From: an uncultured Oscillospiraceae bacterium
GTDB lineage: Bacteria; Bacillota; Clostridia; Oscillospirales; Oscillospiraceae
Assembly: GCA_934661735.1 (NCBI GenBank)
Contig: CAKUJN010000033.1
Coordinates: 1 to 22,410, forward strand
Direction of reading: 5' to 3'
Length of the DNA stretch: 22,410 nt
Shown here piece by piece: positions 15,002 to 21,914 of the stretch (position 1 is the first letter of the stretch; the number at the start of each line of letters is the position of its first letter). The translations under genes were made by a program, and so were the position numbers. A model generated the notes under the pieces. It worked only from the letters and a program-made list of their open reading frames with translations, made no database searches and had not been told where the DNA came from.

Positions 15002-15859
15002 ATGGACGAACACGGACACGGCCGCACGCTGCGGCGCGCACTCTGGCTGGTGCCGGCGGTGGCGCTGCTGGCGGGCTTTGGCTGGTATGAAAACCGGACC
15101 ATCCGGACGAGCGTCTACCGGCTGGAAAGCGCGCGTCTGCCCGAGGCGTTTTCCGGCCTGCGCATCGCGCAGCTTTCTGATCTGCACGGCGCAGTGTTCG
15201 GCCGTGAAAATGCGCGGCTGCTTGCCGCCGTGCGCGGGGCGGAGCCGGACATCATCGCTCTGACGGGCGATCTGGCCGACGAATATGCGCCGGGCGACGG
15301 CCTTGGGGCGTTTTTGCGCGCGCTGTGTGAGATTGCGCCGGTTTTTTACGTCACCGGCAACCACGAATGGGTCATGCCGCGCGCCCAGCGGCGGGCGCTG
15401 CTCGCGCTTCTGGATGCGTGCGGTGTTGTGCGGCTGCAAAACGAATACCGGCTGCTTCGCCGCGGCGGCGAGTCGATTGTCATTGCGGGCGTGGACGATC
15501 CGAACGGCCCGCTGGATCAGAAAACGCCGGCGCAGCTGATGCGCGAGGTCCGCGACGGCGCGGGGGAGGACGCGTACGTTCTGATGCTGGCGCACCGGAA
15601 CGATCAGCTTCCGCTGTGGGCGGAGCTTGGCGCGGACACGGTTCTGTGCGGACACGGCCACGGCGGGATCATCCGCCTGCCGCTTCTCGGGCCGGTGTTC
15701 GGCACGCATTATGAGCTGTTCCCCGACGACGCCGAGGGGGTCTACCGGCAGGGCGGCACCGCGCAGGTCGTCAGCTGCGGCCTTGGCCAGAGCCGCCGCA
15801 TCCCGTTCCGGCTGATGAACCGGCCCGAGTTGACGCTGGTCATACTGGAGAGAAAATAA
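15002..15859 (+). CDS. Membrane-anchored metallophosphoesterase (YkuE-like)
   Basis: Calcineurin-like phosphoesterase, 285 aa, with an N-terminal membrane anchor (about residues 12-28), probably acting at the outer face or on lipid-linked phosphate. All family motifs are present: SDLHG (Asp60, His62), LTGDLAD (Asp90), TGNHEW (Asn120, His121), LAHRND (His198) and CGHGHGG (His218, His220). The ATG at 15002 is supported by AGGAGG at 14990-14995. The related B. subtilis YkuE is a Tat-exported cell-wall enzyme, but no twin-arginine motif followed by a cleavage site is evident here beyond LRRAL. It is the first gene of a plus-strand group with the two EamA transporters. The substrate is unknown. 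Confidence 0.92.
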   Translation: MDEHGHGRTLRRALWLVPAVALLAGFGWYENRTIRTSVYRLESARLPEAFSGLRIAQLSDLHGAVFGRENARLLAAVRGAEPDIIALTGDLADEYAPGDGLGAFLRALCEIAPVFYVTGNHEWVMPRAQRRALLALLDACGVVRLQNEYRLLRRGGESIVIAGVDDPNGPLDQKTPAQLMREVRDGAGEDAYVLMLAHRNDQLPLWAELGADTVLCGHGHGGIIRLPLLGPVFGTHYELFPDDAEGVYRQGGTAQVVSCGLGQSRRIPFRLMNRPELTLVILERK

Positions 15860-15898
15860 CGGCCCGAGAGGCCGCGGCAGAGAAAGAGAGAAAAAGAT

Positions 15899-16795
15899 AT
15901 GAACGCAAGCAAACGTGTTGGATCGCTGCTGATTCTGGCGGCGTCGGCCCTGTGGGGCGGTATCGGTATTTTCGTCCGGATTTTCAATCCGCTCGGCCTG
16001 TACGCCATGGAGATTCTGGAAATCCGGACGGTTTTCGGACTGCTGTTTCTGACCGCCTATCTGGCGGTGTTCCATCGGGAGAAATTCCGCATCCGGCTGA
16101 GGGACATCTGGTGCTTCATCGGCGTGGGCGTGTGCAACATGACGGCGGGCGCATACTGCTATTTTACCGGTATGACCATGGCAAGCCTTGCGGTTATGGG
16201 CGTGCTGCAATATACCGGCCCGATTTTTGTCATGCTGTTCAGCGTCCTGCTGTTCGGCGAGCGGCTGACGGTGCGCAAGGTCGCGGCGCTGGGGCTTTCC
16301 TTTGCGGGCTGCTGCTTTGCCGCGGGACTTGGCTCGGGCGACTATCTCTCGCCGCAGGGGCTTCTGCTGGGGCTTGGCTCGGGCCTTGCGTATTCGATGT
16401 ATTCGGTGTTCGGCCGCTGTGCGATCAACCGCGGCTATGACGCGTGGACAATCCTGTTCTGGGGCTTTTTGAGCTGCGGCATAGCGTCCGCACCGCTGAC
16501 GGACTGGGGCGCGATCGGCGCGGCCGTGGCGGCGGACGCCGGCGTGCTGGTGCCGATGGTGCTGCTGGGGCTTCTGGCAGGCTTTGCGGCCTATCTGCTC
16601 TACAGCAGAGGACTTGAGCTGGTTGAATCGGGTGTGGCCGCGGTGCTGGCCTCGGCGGAGCTGATTGTGGCGACGCTGGCCGGAACGATTGTGTTTCATG
16701 AGCCGCTGACTGTCTCCAACGTGACTGGCATTGCGCTGGCGCTGGCCGGCATTGCCGTGCTGAGCCTGCACGGAAAGGCGGTGGGGCGCGCGTGA
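15899..16795 (+). CDS. EamA/DMT-family transporter, first paralogue
   Basis: Ten-TM drug/metabolite transporter, 298 aa, made of two EamA repeats (about 10-140 and 150-290). Members export or import amino acids, nucleosides or other small metabolites; the substrate is unknown. The ATG at 15899 has only a weak purine-rich SD (AGAGAG). A small GC hairpin (15860-15874) lies in the 39-bp gap after the phosphoesterase, without a T-run. The conserved EP of the second EamA domain (usually EPxxA) reads AELIVA here, while the next gene keeps VEPAVA. This difference and the overlapping genes suggest that the two act together, possibly as a heteromeric pair; that is inference. Confidence 0.93.
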   Translation: MNASKRVGSLLILAASALWGGIGIFVRIFNPLGLYAMEILEIRTVFGLLFLTAYLAVFHREKFRIRLRDIWCFIGVGVCNMTAGAYCYFTGMTMASLAVMGVLQYTGPIFVMLFSVLLFGERLTVRKVAALGLSFAGCCFAAGLGSGDYLSPQGLLLGLGSGLAYSMYSVFGRCAINRGYDAWTILFWGFLSCGIASAPLTDWGAIGAAVAADAGVLVPMVLLGLLAGFAAYLLYSRGLELVESGVAAVLASAELIVATLAGTIVFHEPLTVSNVTGIALALAGIAVLSLHGKAVGRA

Positions 16796-17676
16796 AAAAG
16801 GGTGTTTCCGCGCTCTGCGTGCTTGCAGCCGCCGTGTTCTGGGGGTGTATGGGGCTGTTTGTCCGCCGGCTGAACGCCGCGGGCCTTCAGGCGCTGGAGG
16901 TGATGGAGCTGCGCGTGCTGGTCGGGCTTGTGCTGGCGGGCGCGTATCTGGCGCTGTTCCACCGCGAAAGGCTCCGCGTCCGCGTCCGTGACCTCTGGTG
17001 CTTTTTCGGGACGGGCGTTTGCAGTCTGTTGTTTTTTTCATGGTGCTATTTTACCGGCATGAGCATGGCCAGCCTCTCGGTCATGGGCGTGCTGCTGTAT
17101 ACAGCGCCGGCGTTTGTCATGCTGATGAGCGCGCTGCTGTTCCGCGAACGGCTGAGCACCGCGAAGCTGATTGCGCTGGCAATGACATTTGCAGGCTGCT
17201 GTCTGGTATCCGGACTCGGCGGCGGCACGCGGCTTTCCGGCGAAGCACTGCTGCTGGGACTGGGAGCGGGCTTCGGCTATGCGCTGTACTCCATTTTCAG
17301 CCGCTTTGCCATCAATCGCGGCTATGACTCGTGGACAATTACGTTTTACACGTTTGCATTCTGCGCCGCGGGCGGCATATTTCTGACCGACTGGCGCGCC
17401 ATCGGCGGCGCGGTGCGGGCGGACAGCTCGCTCTGGCTCTGGATTTCCATGCTGGGACTGCTGACGGCGTTTCTGGCGTATCTGCTCTACACGCGCGGGC
17501 TGGAGGGCATGGAGTCCAGCCGTGCCTCCATTCTGGCCTCGGTGGAACCGGCCGTGGCGACCGTGGTCGGCGTGCTGGTGTTCCATGAGCCGCTGAGTGT
17601 GATGAACGCGGCCGGCATCGCGCTGGTTCTGGGCGGAATCGCCGTTCTGTCACTCGGAAAGGCGCGAAGCGTGTGA
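16792..17676 (+). CDS. EamA/DMT-family transporter, second paralogue
   Basis: Ten-TM transporter, 294 aa, clearly paralogous to the gene before it: both share the GYDxWTI segment, YFTGMxMAS..VMGVL, FAGCCxxxGLG, and the C-terminal VFHEPLxVxNxxGIAL..GGIAVLSL-like end. It begins with GTG in a GTGA overlap with the preceding stop (16792-16795), so translation is coupled. It keeps the canonical EP in the second EamA domain (SVEPAVATV). The pair is probably a tandem duplication that has since diverged. No clear terminator was found after it; a short GCGTCT-G-AGACGC hairpin lies about 35-50 bp downstream. Substrate unknown. Confidence 0.93.
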   Translation: MKKGVSALCVLAAAVFWGCMGLFVRRLNAAGLQALEVMELRVLVGLVLAGAYLALFHRERLRVRVRDLWCFFGTGVCSLLFFSWCYFTGMSMASLSVMGVLLYTAPAFVMLMSALLFRERLSTAKLIALAMTFAGCCLVSGLGGGTRLSGEALLLGLGAGFGYALYSIFSRFAINRGYDSWTITFYTFAFCAAGGIFLTDWRAIGGAVRADSSLWLWISMLGLLTAFLAYLLYTRGLEGMESSRASILASVEPAVATVVGVLVFHEPLSVMNAAGIALVLGGIAVLSLGKARSV

Positions 17677-17781
17677 GCCTTTCATGTGCGGACCCAGCGA
17701 AGCGGATCGCGTCTGAGACGCACCGGAAGCCTTTGGTACGCTGAAAAGTATAAACTTTTTATAAACAATCCCGCCGGTTTC

Positions 17782-17809
17782 TTGTTTTTCCCGCCGTGAA
17801 CACTATAAT
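17782..17809 (+). promoter_or_regulatory. Promoter upstream of the zinc-ribbon gene
   Basis: A perfect TATAAT (17804-17809) with a poor -35 candidate TTGTTT (17782-17787) 16 bp upstream. Its expected start near 17816 would exclude the upstream candidate starts and favours the ATG at 17838. Confidence 0.5.
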
Positions 17810-17837
17810 AATGTTCAGAAAGGCATGGTGTTGGAAA

Positions 17838-18227
17838 ATGTTCCAGAAAATCGGCGCGGCGTTCCGCCGCTTCATGTATGGCCGCTATGGCACGGACGGC
17901 CTGAACAAGGCGCTGCTGATTGCGGCGGTTGTGCTTCTGCTGCTGGGCTGGCTTGGCGGGAGCTATCTTGCGGCGTGGATGAATGTGTTCAATCTGCTGG
18001 CCTATATTCCGCTGATCTGGAGCATTTTCCGGATGTATTCGCGCAACATTGACGCACGCCGCCGTGAAAACGCCGCGTGGCAGCGCATTCTCAACTGCGC
18101 GCGCGACCGTGAAAACCGCTATTTCCGCTGCCCGAAATGCCACCAGACGGTGCGCGTTCCGCGCGGCAAAGGGAAGATCAGCATCCGCTGCCCGAAGTGC
18201 GGTGAGCGGTTCATCAGGAAAACCTGA
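17838..18227 (+). CDS. Small membrane protein with C-terminal zinc ribbon
   Basis: About 129 aa. The N-terminus is basic and amphipathic (MFQKIGAAFRRFMYGRYG), then come two predicted TM helices (about 24-43 and 50-66) and a basic linker, and the protein ends in a zinc ribbon with CPKC pairs (Cys98, Cys101, Cys118, Cys121) separated by 16 residues. The ribbon resembles MJ0042/zinc-ribbon-5 type knuckles, but I do not recognise a named family and assign no function. Start choice is uncertain: in-frame ATG at 17811 lies within or before the presumed transcription start, so the ATG at 17838 is preferred, although its SD (GAAAGG, 14 nt away) is poorly spaced. It precedes the thioesterase by 76 bp. 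Confidence 0.8.
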   Translation: MFQKIGAAFRRFMYGRYGTDGLNKALLIAAVVLLLLGWLGGSYLAAWMNVFNLLAYIPLIWSIFRMYSRNIDARRRENAAWQRILNCARDRENRYFRCPKCHQTVRVPRGKGKISIRCPKCGERFIRKT

Positions 18228-18233
18228 AAACAG

Positions 18234-18281
18234 ACGGCGGCTCTGCCGCAGAAAAATGCCGCCGTGGATTCCACGGCGGCA
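18234..18281 (+). promoter_or_regulatory. Two mutually exclusive hairpins before the thioesterase gene
   Basis: A perfect 11-bp hairpin (TGCCGCCGTGG at 18257-18267 with CCACGGCGGCA at 18271-18281) ends 10 bp before the SD. Upstream, GCGGC-TCT-GCCGC forms a smaller hairpin (18237-18249). ACGGCGGC (18234-18241) is identical to the right arm of the larger stem, so it can pair with GCCGCCGT (18259-18266) instead: a competing-stem layout. On the minus strand the large stem is followed by T5, on the plus strand it is not. Confidence 0.6.
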
Positions 18282-18303
18282 AACGCATATGGAGGGAACG
18301 TAC

Positions 18304-19029
18304 ATGGAAAGCAAATACACACGGCAGCTGACGGTTCTGCCCAGCCGCTGTGACGATACGGGCCGGATGTCCGTTGCGGGCGCGCTGGCGGAGTTCATGG
18401 ATCTGGCGACGATCCACGCCGAAATGCTGGGCGTCGGCGGCGCGGCCATGGCGCAAAAGCACCTGTTCTGGCTGACGGTGCGCACGCGCATCCGCTTTTT
18501 CAAGCGTCCGGCCATGCTGCAAACAGTTGATCTGACCACATGGCCCGGCGCGATCGACGGCATGCGCTGTGCGCGCTATTACACGATGACACGCGGGGAG
18601 CAGATGCTGGCCGAGGCGAAAACGCAGTGGGCCGTCTGGAACACGGAGACGAAGCGGCCTGTGCCGGTCGGGCCGGTGTTTCCGCCGGAGGTCACGCTTC
18701 CGGAGGATACCGTCTGTGACGGCGGCTGGGCCGCGTTCCGCGAGGTGCCGGAGGAAGAAATCTGCACGTTTACGGTCCGCTCGGTCGATCTGGACTTTGG
18801 CGGACATATGAATAACGTTGCGTATATTCCCATGCTGCTTGGTACGCTGACGGCGGCTGAGTTGCGCGGTGTTTGTGAGGTGGAGACGGTCTACCGCCGT
18901 CCGTGCCTTGAGGGAGAGCGACTGTCCATCCACCGCCGGCGGATCAGGGACGGCTGGGAATTTGCCGCGGTCAGGGAAAACGGCGAGACGGCGGTGCTGT
19001 CGCACGCGCTGGAGCGGCTGACAATCTGA
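18304..19029 (+). CDS. Acyl-ACP thioesterase (FatA/FatB-like, PF01643 type)
   Basis: Releases fatty acids from acyl-ACP, 241 aa, the size of bacterial double-hotdog acyl-ACP thioesterases. The first hotdog (about 1-125) begins YTRQLTVLPSRCDDTGRMSVAG and includes WLTVRTRIRF; the second (about 150-241) carries DLDFGGHMNNVAYI, matching the DxNxHVNN-type active-site segment of the family with Asn-His-Asn retained. The ATG at 18304 has SD GGAGGG 7 nt upstream; another in-frame ATG at 18289 would lie within the SD region and is less likely. The gene may depend on the promoter of the zinc-ribbon gene, with the hairpin pair between them. Chain-length preference cannot be told. No terminator of its own is seen before the repeat cluster. 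Confidence 0.94.
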   Translation: MESKYTRQLTVLPSRCDDTGRMSVAGALAEFMDLATIHAEMLGVGGAAMAQKHLFWLTVRTRIRFFKRPAMLQTVDLTTWPGAIDGMRCARYYTMTRGEQMLAEAKTQWAVWNTETKRPVPVGPVFPPEVTLPEDTVCDGGWAAFREVPEEEICTFTVRSVDLDFGGHMNNVAYIPMLLGTLTAAELRGVCEVETVYRRPCLEGERLSIHRRRIRDGWEFAAVRENGETAVLSHALERLTI

Positions 19030-19038
19030 ACGGCATTT

Positions 19039-19066
19039 TGTAGGGGCGGACGACCCTGTCGGCCCC
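19039..19066 (+). repeat. TGTAGGGGCGGAC palindrome (left boundary of copy B)
   Basis: Starts TGTAGGGGCGGAC; the right arm is slightly damaged (GTCGGCCCC for GTCCGCCCC). It lies 10 bp after the thioesterase stop and directly before the head of copy B. Confidence 0.7.
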
Positions 19067-19071
19067 CTTTG

Positions 19072-19400
19072 TCCGGATTCACCGGACTGCCTCCCTTGCG
19101 GTGACACCGCAACTGTCGCTCCGCGGGCATACTTTTTCTGGCTTGTCAGAAAAAGTATGCAAAAAGAGACGCTGGATACGGATCGGATTGTACCGCAAGC
19201 CACAGAATGAGCCCGTAGAAGGACGCTGCGGCCAGCACACGAGACCCTTTCTACAAAGCTGTACTACAGCGCCGCCTGCGTGGAGACAACGCTCCCATCG
19301 AGAATCATTGCCACGCAAGAAGATGGCAAAACACGCTGCCGTGGAAGTAATTGGCCATCTACGCATTCGCCGATGGTGCAGAATATTTACGTTCTATTGT
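19072..19400 (+). repeat. Repeat copy B: hairpin head (H0-H3) with type-I tail
   Basis: H0: TCCGG-ATTCA-CCGGA (19072-19086). H1: TTGCGGT (19096-19102) with ACCGCAA (19106-19112). H2: CGC-TCC-GCG (19117-19125). H3: GCATACTTTTTCTG (19127-19140), loop GCTTGT, CAGAAAAAGTATGC (19147-19160). The type-I tail then matches copy A closely up to TTGTAAA. Compared with A, the stem changes come in complementary pairs. The copy lies in the convergent gap between the thioesterase and kdpE. Confidence 0.88.
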
Positions 19401-19408
19401 AAACATTT

Positions 19409-19431
19409 GGGGCGGACGACCCTGTCCGCCC
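19409..19431 (+). repeat. GGGGCGGAC palindrome (right boundary of copy B)
   Basis: GGGGCGGAC, spacer GACCCT, GTCCGCCC, beginning nine bases after the type-I tail. In copy A the palindrome at the same junction is of the GGCCGATG class instead. Confidence 0.75.
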
Positions 19432-19452
19432 GAAGATGATTTTGGATACGTC

Positions 19453-19483
19453 TGTAGGGGCCGATGCCTACATCGGCCCCTAC
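19453..19483 (+). repeat. TGTAGGGGCCGATG palindrome
   Basis: Left arm TGTAGGGGCCGATG, loop CCTA, right arm CATCGGCCCCTACG; near-perfect over its whole length. It is the same class as the ends of the 108-bp unit at 3305-3412 but stands alone, at the distal end of inverted copy C. Confidence 0.8.
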
Positions 19484-19519
19484 GGACCTGTAAGAAACAT
19501 CGGAACCAACAGCTATAGG

Positions 19520-19713
19520 GAAAGTTGCAATTCTGCGCCCGAATAGGGCGTTCAGGCCGCGGAGCAGCCAAAAATTCGCGCGCGTCAGCGCGCAATATGG
19601 CGCGTCCTCGGCGCCTCTTTTTGCCTACTTTTTCTGGCAAGACAGAAAAAGTAGGTCTGCGAAGCAACGGTTGCGGCCCTGCCGCAAATTCGGCAGTTCC
19701 GGTGCCAACCGAA
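19520..19713 (-). repeat. Repeat copy C, inverted: hairpin head with type-II tail
   Basis: On the minus strand: H0 with CGGT-TGGC-ACCG (about 19700-19711), H1 TTGCGGC-AGG-GCCGCAA (19671-19687), H2 TGC-TTC-GCA (19658-19666), H3 with 13-bp arms CCTACTTTTTCTG and CAGAAAAAGTAGG and a six-base loop (19624-19655). It is followed by CAAAAAGAGGCGC and a tail different from A and B but like copy D, including a CGCCC-TATTC-GGGCG hairpin. Every stem differs from A by paired changes. Confidence 0.85.
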
Positions 19714-19719
19714 GACGTC

Positions 19720-19850
19720 GGGCGGACAGAAGCGCCCGCCCCTGCAAATGCTTTGCACCACCGGCGAATTCATAAATGTGTTGTTGTTTCAACGGCAGCG
19801 TGCCTTGACGTTTTCTTGCGCGGCAACTGCTGCCGAGAGGAGCATTCTCA
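19720..19850 (-). repeat. Palindrome plus type-I tail fragment, inverted
   Basis: 19720-19745 is a diverged GGGCGGAC palindrome ending CCCCTGCA. Beyond it, on the minus strand, sequence up to about 19850 matches the distal part of the type-I tail of copy A (GCAGTTGCCGCGCAAG, CACGCTGCCGT, CGCCGGTGGTGCA). This piece is thus the end of another, headless element placed before the head of copy C. Confidence 0.65.
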
Positions 19851-19869
19851 CCGCGCGAGCGGTGCGGAA

Positions 19870-19897
19870 AAGCCCTGACAGATGACTGTCAGGGCTT
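19870..19897 (-). terminator. Terminator after kdpE
   Basis: A perfect 12-bp stem, AAGCCCTGACAG (19870-19881) and CTGTCAGGGCTT (19886-19897), with a 4-base loop, 13 bp after the kdpE stop; on the minus strand it ends in TTTT. The preceding 19030-19869 gap holds only repeats. Confidence 0.9.
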
Positions 19898-19909
19898 ATT
19901 GTTTCTCTG

Positions 19910-20617
19910 TTATTCGCCCTCGGCCATGCGGTAGCCCACGCCGACCTCGGTGAAAATATAAACCGGCTGTGCGGGATTCTTTTCGATCTTACGGCGGATA
20001 TTGGCCATGTTGACACGCAGAATCTGATTGTCCGACCTGGCGCTCGGGCCCCACAGCTCGCGGATAAGATAATCATATGTCAGAACCTTGCCTGCGTGCA
20101 GGCCCAGCAGCGACACCAGCTTGTACTCGTTCTGCGTCAGCCGCGCGTCCTCGCCTGCGATATACACGCGGTGCTTGGCATAGTCGATCACCAGCTCGCC
20201 GGTCTTGAAAACACCGGTGTTTGCCACCGACTCGCTCCCCACCGGCGTGCGTGTATGGCGCACGGCCGCGCGGATGCGCGCCAGCAGTTCTTCGGTACCA
20301 AACGGCTTTGTCAGATAGTCGTCTGCGCCCGCGTCCAGCGCCTCGACCTTGTCCTTTTCGTGGCTGCGCGCGGAGACGACCAGAATCGGCACCTTGGACC
20401 ACGAACGTACCCTGCGCAGTATGGTCATGCCGTCCATATCCGGCAGGCCCAGATCCAGAATGATGATGTCCGGACAGTGCGACGAGATCATCGAATCTGC
20501 CATCATGCCTGTCCGCGCCACCAGCACGTCATAGCCGTTCGCGCCCAGAATGGCGCTGATAAAATTGCTGATTGTCTGTTCGTCCTCAATGACGAGGACC
20601 TTATCTCTGATCTTCAT
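19910..20617 (-). CDS. kdpE: KdpE-like OmpR-family response regulator
   Basis: DNA-binding response regulator, 235 aa. Receiver domain (1-120) with acidic pocket Glu11-Asp12, phospho-acceptor Asp55 in IIILDLGLPDMDG, and the conserved Lys in LTKPFG. The winged-helix Trans_reg_C domain (about 135-232) contains LTQNEYKLVSLLGLHAGKVLT and the C-terminal TEVGVGYRM signature typical of KdpE. The ATG at 20617 has GAGGAACC upstream and lies inside the end of the kinase gene (17-bp overlap), so translation is coupled. With the kinase it should control potassium or osmotic genes, and perhaps itself through the repeats upstream of kdpD. No kdpFABC is visible, so the regulon is open. Confidence 0.94.
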   Translation of the reverse strand: MKIRDKVLVIEDEQTISNFISAILGANGYDVLVARTGMMADSMISSHCPDIIILDLGLPDMDGMTILRRVRSWSKVPILVVSARSHEKDKVEALDAGADDYLTKPFGTEELLARIRAAVRHTRTPVGSESVANTGVFKTGELVIDYAKHRVYIAGEDARLTQNEYKLVSLLGLHAGKVLTYDYLIRELWGPSARSDNQILRVNMANIRRKIEKNPAQPVYIFTEVGVGYRMAEGE

Positions 20618-21722
20618 GTGCCGGTTCCTCCATTGGAAGCGTAAAGCGGAAAGTTGCACCGCCTTCCGGACGATTTCTTGCGGTCATGGTCCCGCCGTGC
20701 GACTGCACGATGGACATACAGACGGAAAGACCGATACCCATGTTTCGCTTGCCGTCGGCCTCTGCCTCGGTTGCGTGGTGCAGGCCGCCCTTGAACAGGT
20801 TCGGCAGCATTTCCCGCGCAATGCCCGCGCCGTCGTCTGCGACCTCAAATACAGCGTTTGTACCCGACTGCGACAGATGCAGTGAAATTTCCATCGTCGT
20901 TTTGCCGTGCAGCACTGCGTTTTCCATCAGATTGATGAGCACCTGCTCGATGAGAATCGGGTCCATTGGAATCATCAGCAGTTCATCCGGTGCGCTGATG
21001 TGCACGTCGATTTCGGGAAAGCGCTTGTGAAATTTGACATTTGCCGAGCCGAGGACCTCCTCGCCGGCCTCCATGGTCTTGCGGATTTCCGACGCCGCGC
21101 CGGAAATGCGTGTGACCGACAGCAGATTTTCCACCACGCCGACCAGCCACTGCGACTCGTCACGGATATTGACCAGAAGCTCGCGCCGCGTGGCCTCGCT
21201 CAGCGCGTCGCCGTTGTCCAGAATTGCGTTTACACCGCCGACAATCGACGTCAGCGGCGTGCGGATGTCGTGCGAAACGGCGCGCAGAAGATTGCCGCGC
21301 ATTTTTTCCTTTTCCGCCTCAGCCTTCAGCTTTTCCTGACGCTTGATCTGCGTGGTCATGGTGCTGACCATGATCGACACGGCCAGCATCACCAGAAATG
21401 TCAGCGGATAGCCGGAAATGGTGAAGTTGAAGGCGTAATAGGGGTATGTAAATATGTAGTTGATGCCGATGACGCTGATCACCGCGGCCATCAGGCCGAA
21501 CAGATACCCGTCGGTAAAGCGCGAAACCAGCACCACCGCCAGCTCAAAGATCAGCGCGACATACACATCGCTCCGGTCGATCAGACGCAGCAGAAAGCAG
21601 AGCGTCGCTGCCGCCGACAGAATGGCGGTGAACACGCCGAAATCGCGCCAGCAGAACGGAAAATGTTCTTTCAGGCGATGGCGGCGCGCGGGCGGCGCGC
21701 TGCTGACCGTATCCCTTTTCAT
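20601..21722 (-). CDS. kdpD: KdpD-like sensor histidine kinase lacking the N-terminal KdpD/Usp domains
   Basis: Membrane kinase, 373 aa from the ATG at 21722; a GTG at 21731 is also in frame. Classical KdpD is about 900 aa; here only the DUF4118 four-helix membrane domain (about 28-122), a short coiled linker, HisKA with His151 in SHDIRTPLTS, and HATPase_c (N box NLMENAVLHG; G boxes DDGAGI and GIGLSV) are present. The ATP-binding KdpD sensor domain and Usp domain are missing, and a good promoter directly upstream shows that this is the natural length, not a truncation. The SHDIRTPLTSI motif and membrane domain are KdpD-specific. It forms an operon with kdpE. Confidence 0.93.
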   Translation of the reverse strand: MKRDTVSSAPPARRHRLKEHFPFCWRDFGVFTAILSAAATLCFLLRLIDRSDVYVALIFELAVVLVSRFTDGYLFGLMAAVISVIGINYIFTYPYYAFNFTISGYPLTFLVMLAVSIMVSTMTTQIKRQEKLKAEAEKEKMRGNLLRAVSHDIRTPLTSIVGGVNAILDNGDALSEATRRELLVNIRDESQWLVGVVENLLSVTRISGAASEIRKTMEAGEEVLGSANVKFHKRFPEIDVHISAPDELLMIPMDPILIEQVLINLMENAVLHGKTTMEISLHLSQSGTNAVFEVADDGAGIAREMLPNLFKGGLHHATEAEADGKRNMGIGLSVCMSIVQSHGGTMTARNRPEGGATFRFTLPMEEPAHEDQR

Positions 21723-21733
21723 AACTCTCACCC

Positions 21734-21762
21734 ACTATACGATATCACGAAATGCGTGTCGA
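21734..21762 (-). promoter_or_regulatory. Sigma-A promoter of kdpDE
   Basis: On the minus strand TCGACA (21757-21762; five of six consensus bases), 17-bp spacer, TATAGT (21734-21739). It lies 12 bp before the ATG at 21722, so the leader is very short. Confidence 0.7.
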
Positions 21763-21765
21763 ATC

Positions 21766-21785
21766 GCGTTAAAATTGCGTTAAAA
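21766..21785 (-). promoter_or_regulatory. Direct-repeat operator, probable KdpE-type site
   Basis: Two identical 9-mers, TTTTAACGC (21777-21785 and 21766-21774 on the minus strand), spaced exactly 11 bp, immediately upstream of the -35 box. OmpR-family regulators bind two direct half-sites one helical turn apart, usually just upstream of -35, so autoregulation by the KdpE homologue is the simplest reading. Confidence 0.6.
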
Positions 21786-21806
21786 AAGCATAGCGAAGCG
21801 GTTTTT

Positions 21807-21863
21807 TTCCGGTTGGCACCGGAGTGCCGAATTTGCGGTAAGACCGCAGCCGTGCCTCCGGCG
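21807..21863 (+). repeat. Repeat copy E: head only, truncated before H3
   Basis: H0 TCCGGT-TGGC-ACCGGA (from about 21808), H1 TGCGGT-AAG-ACCGCA (21834-21848), H2 GCC-TCC-GGC (21854-21862). The H3 hairpin is replaced by unrelated sequence with a small GCTGC-ACA-GCAGC stem (about 21869-21881), then a palindrome. Confidence 0.75.
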
Positions 21864-21882
21864 GTGATGCTGCACAGCAGCT

Positions 21883-21909
21883 TGTAGGGGTGGGCGACTC
21901 TGCCTGCCC
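21883..21909 (+). repeat. Diverged TGTAGGGG palindrome before copy D
   Basis: TGTAGGGGTGGGCGAC...CTGCCTGCCC: same class as 19039, with several changes. As in copy B it directly precedes the head hairpins. Confidence 0.65.
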
Positions 21910-21914
21910 GTCTG

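Noticed and set aside
14933-17041. Minus-strand frame spanning the phosphoesterase and the first EamA gene
   Set aside because: Antisense shadow over well-recognised genes; Gln/Arg/His-rich with no fold or start signal.
17677-17760. Terminator after the EamA pair
   Set aside because: The GCGTCT/AGACGC stem has a one-base loop and no following T-run.
19030-19900. CRISPR array
   Set aside because: The palindromes are irregularly spaced, of two classes and in both orientations, with no uniform spacers and no cas genes.
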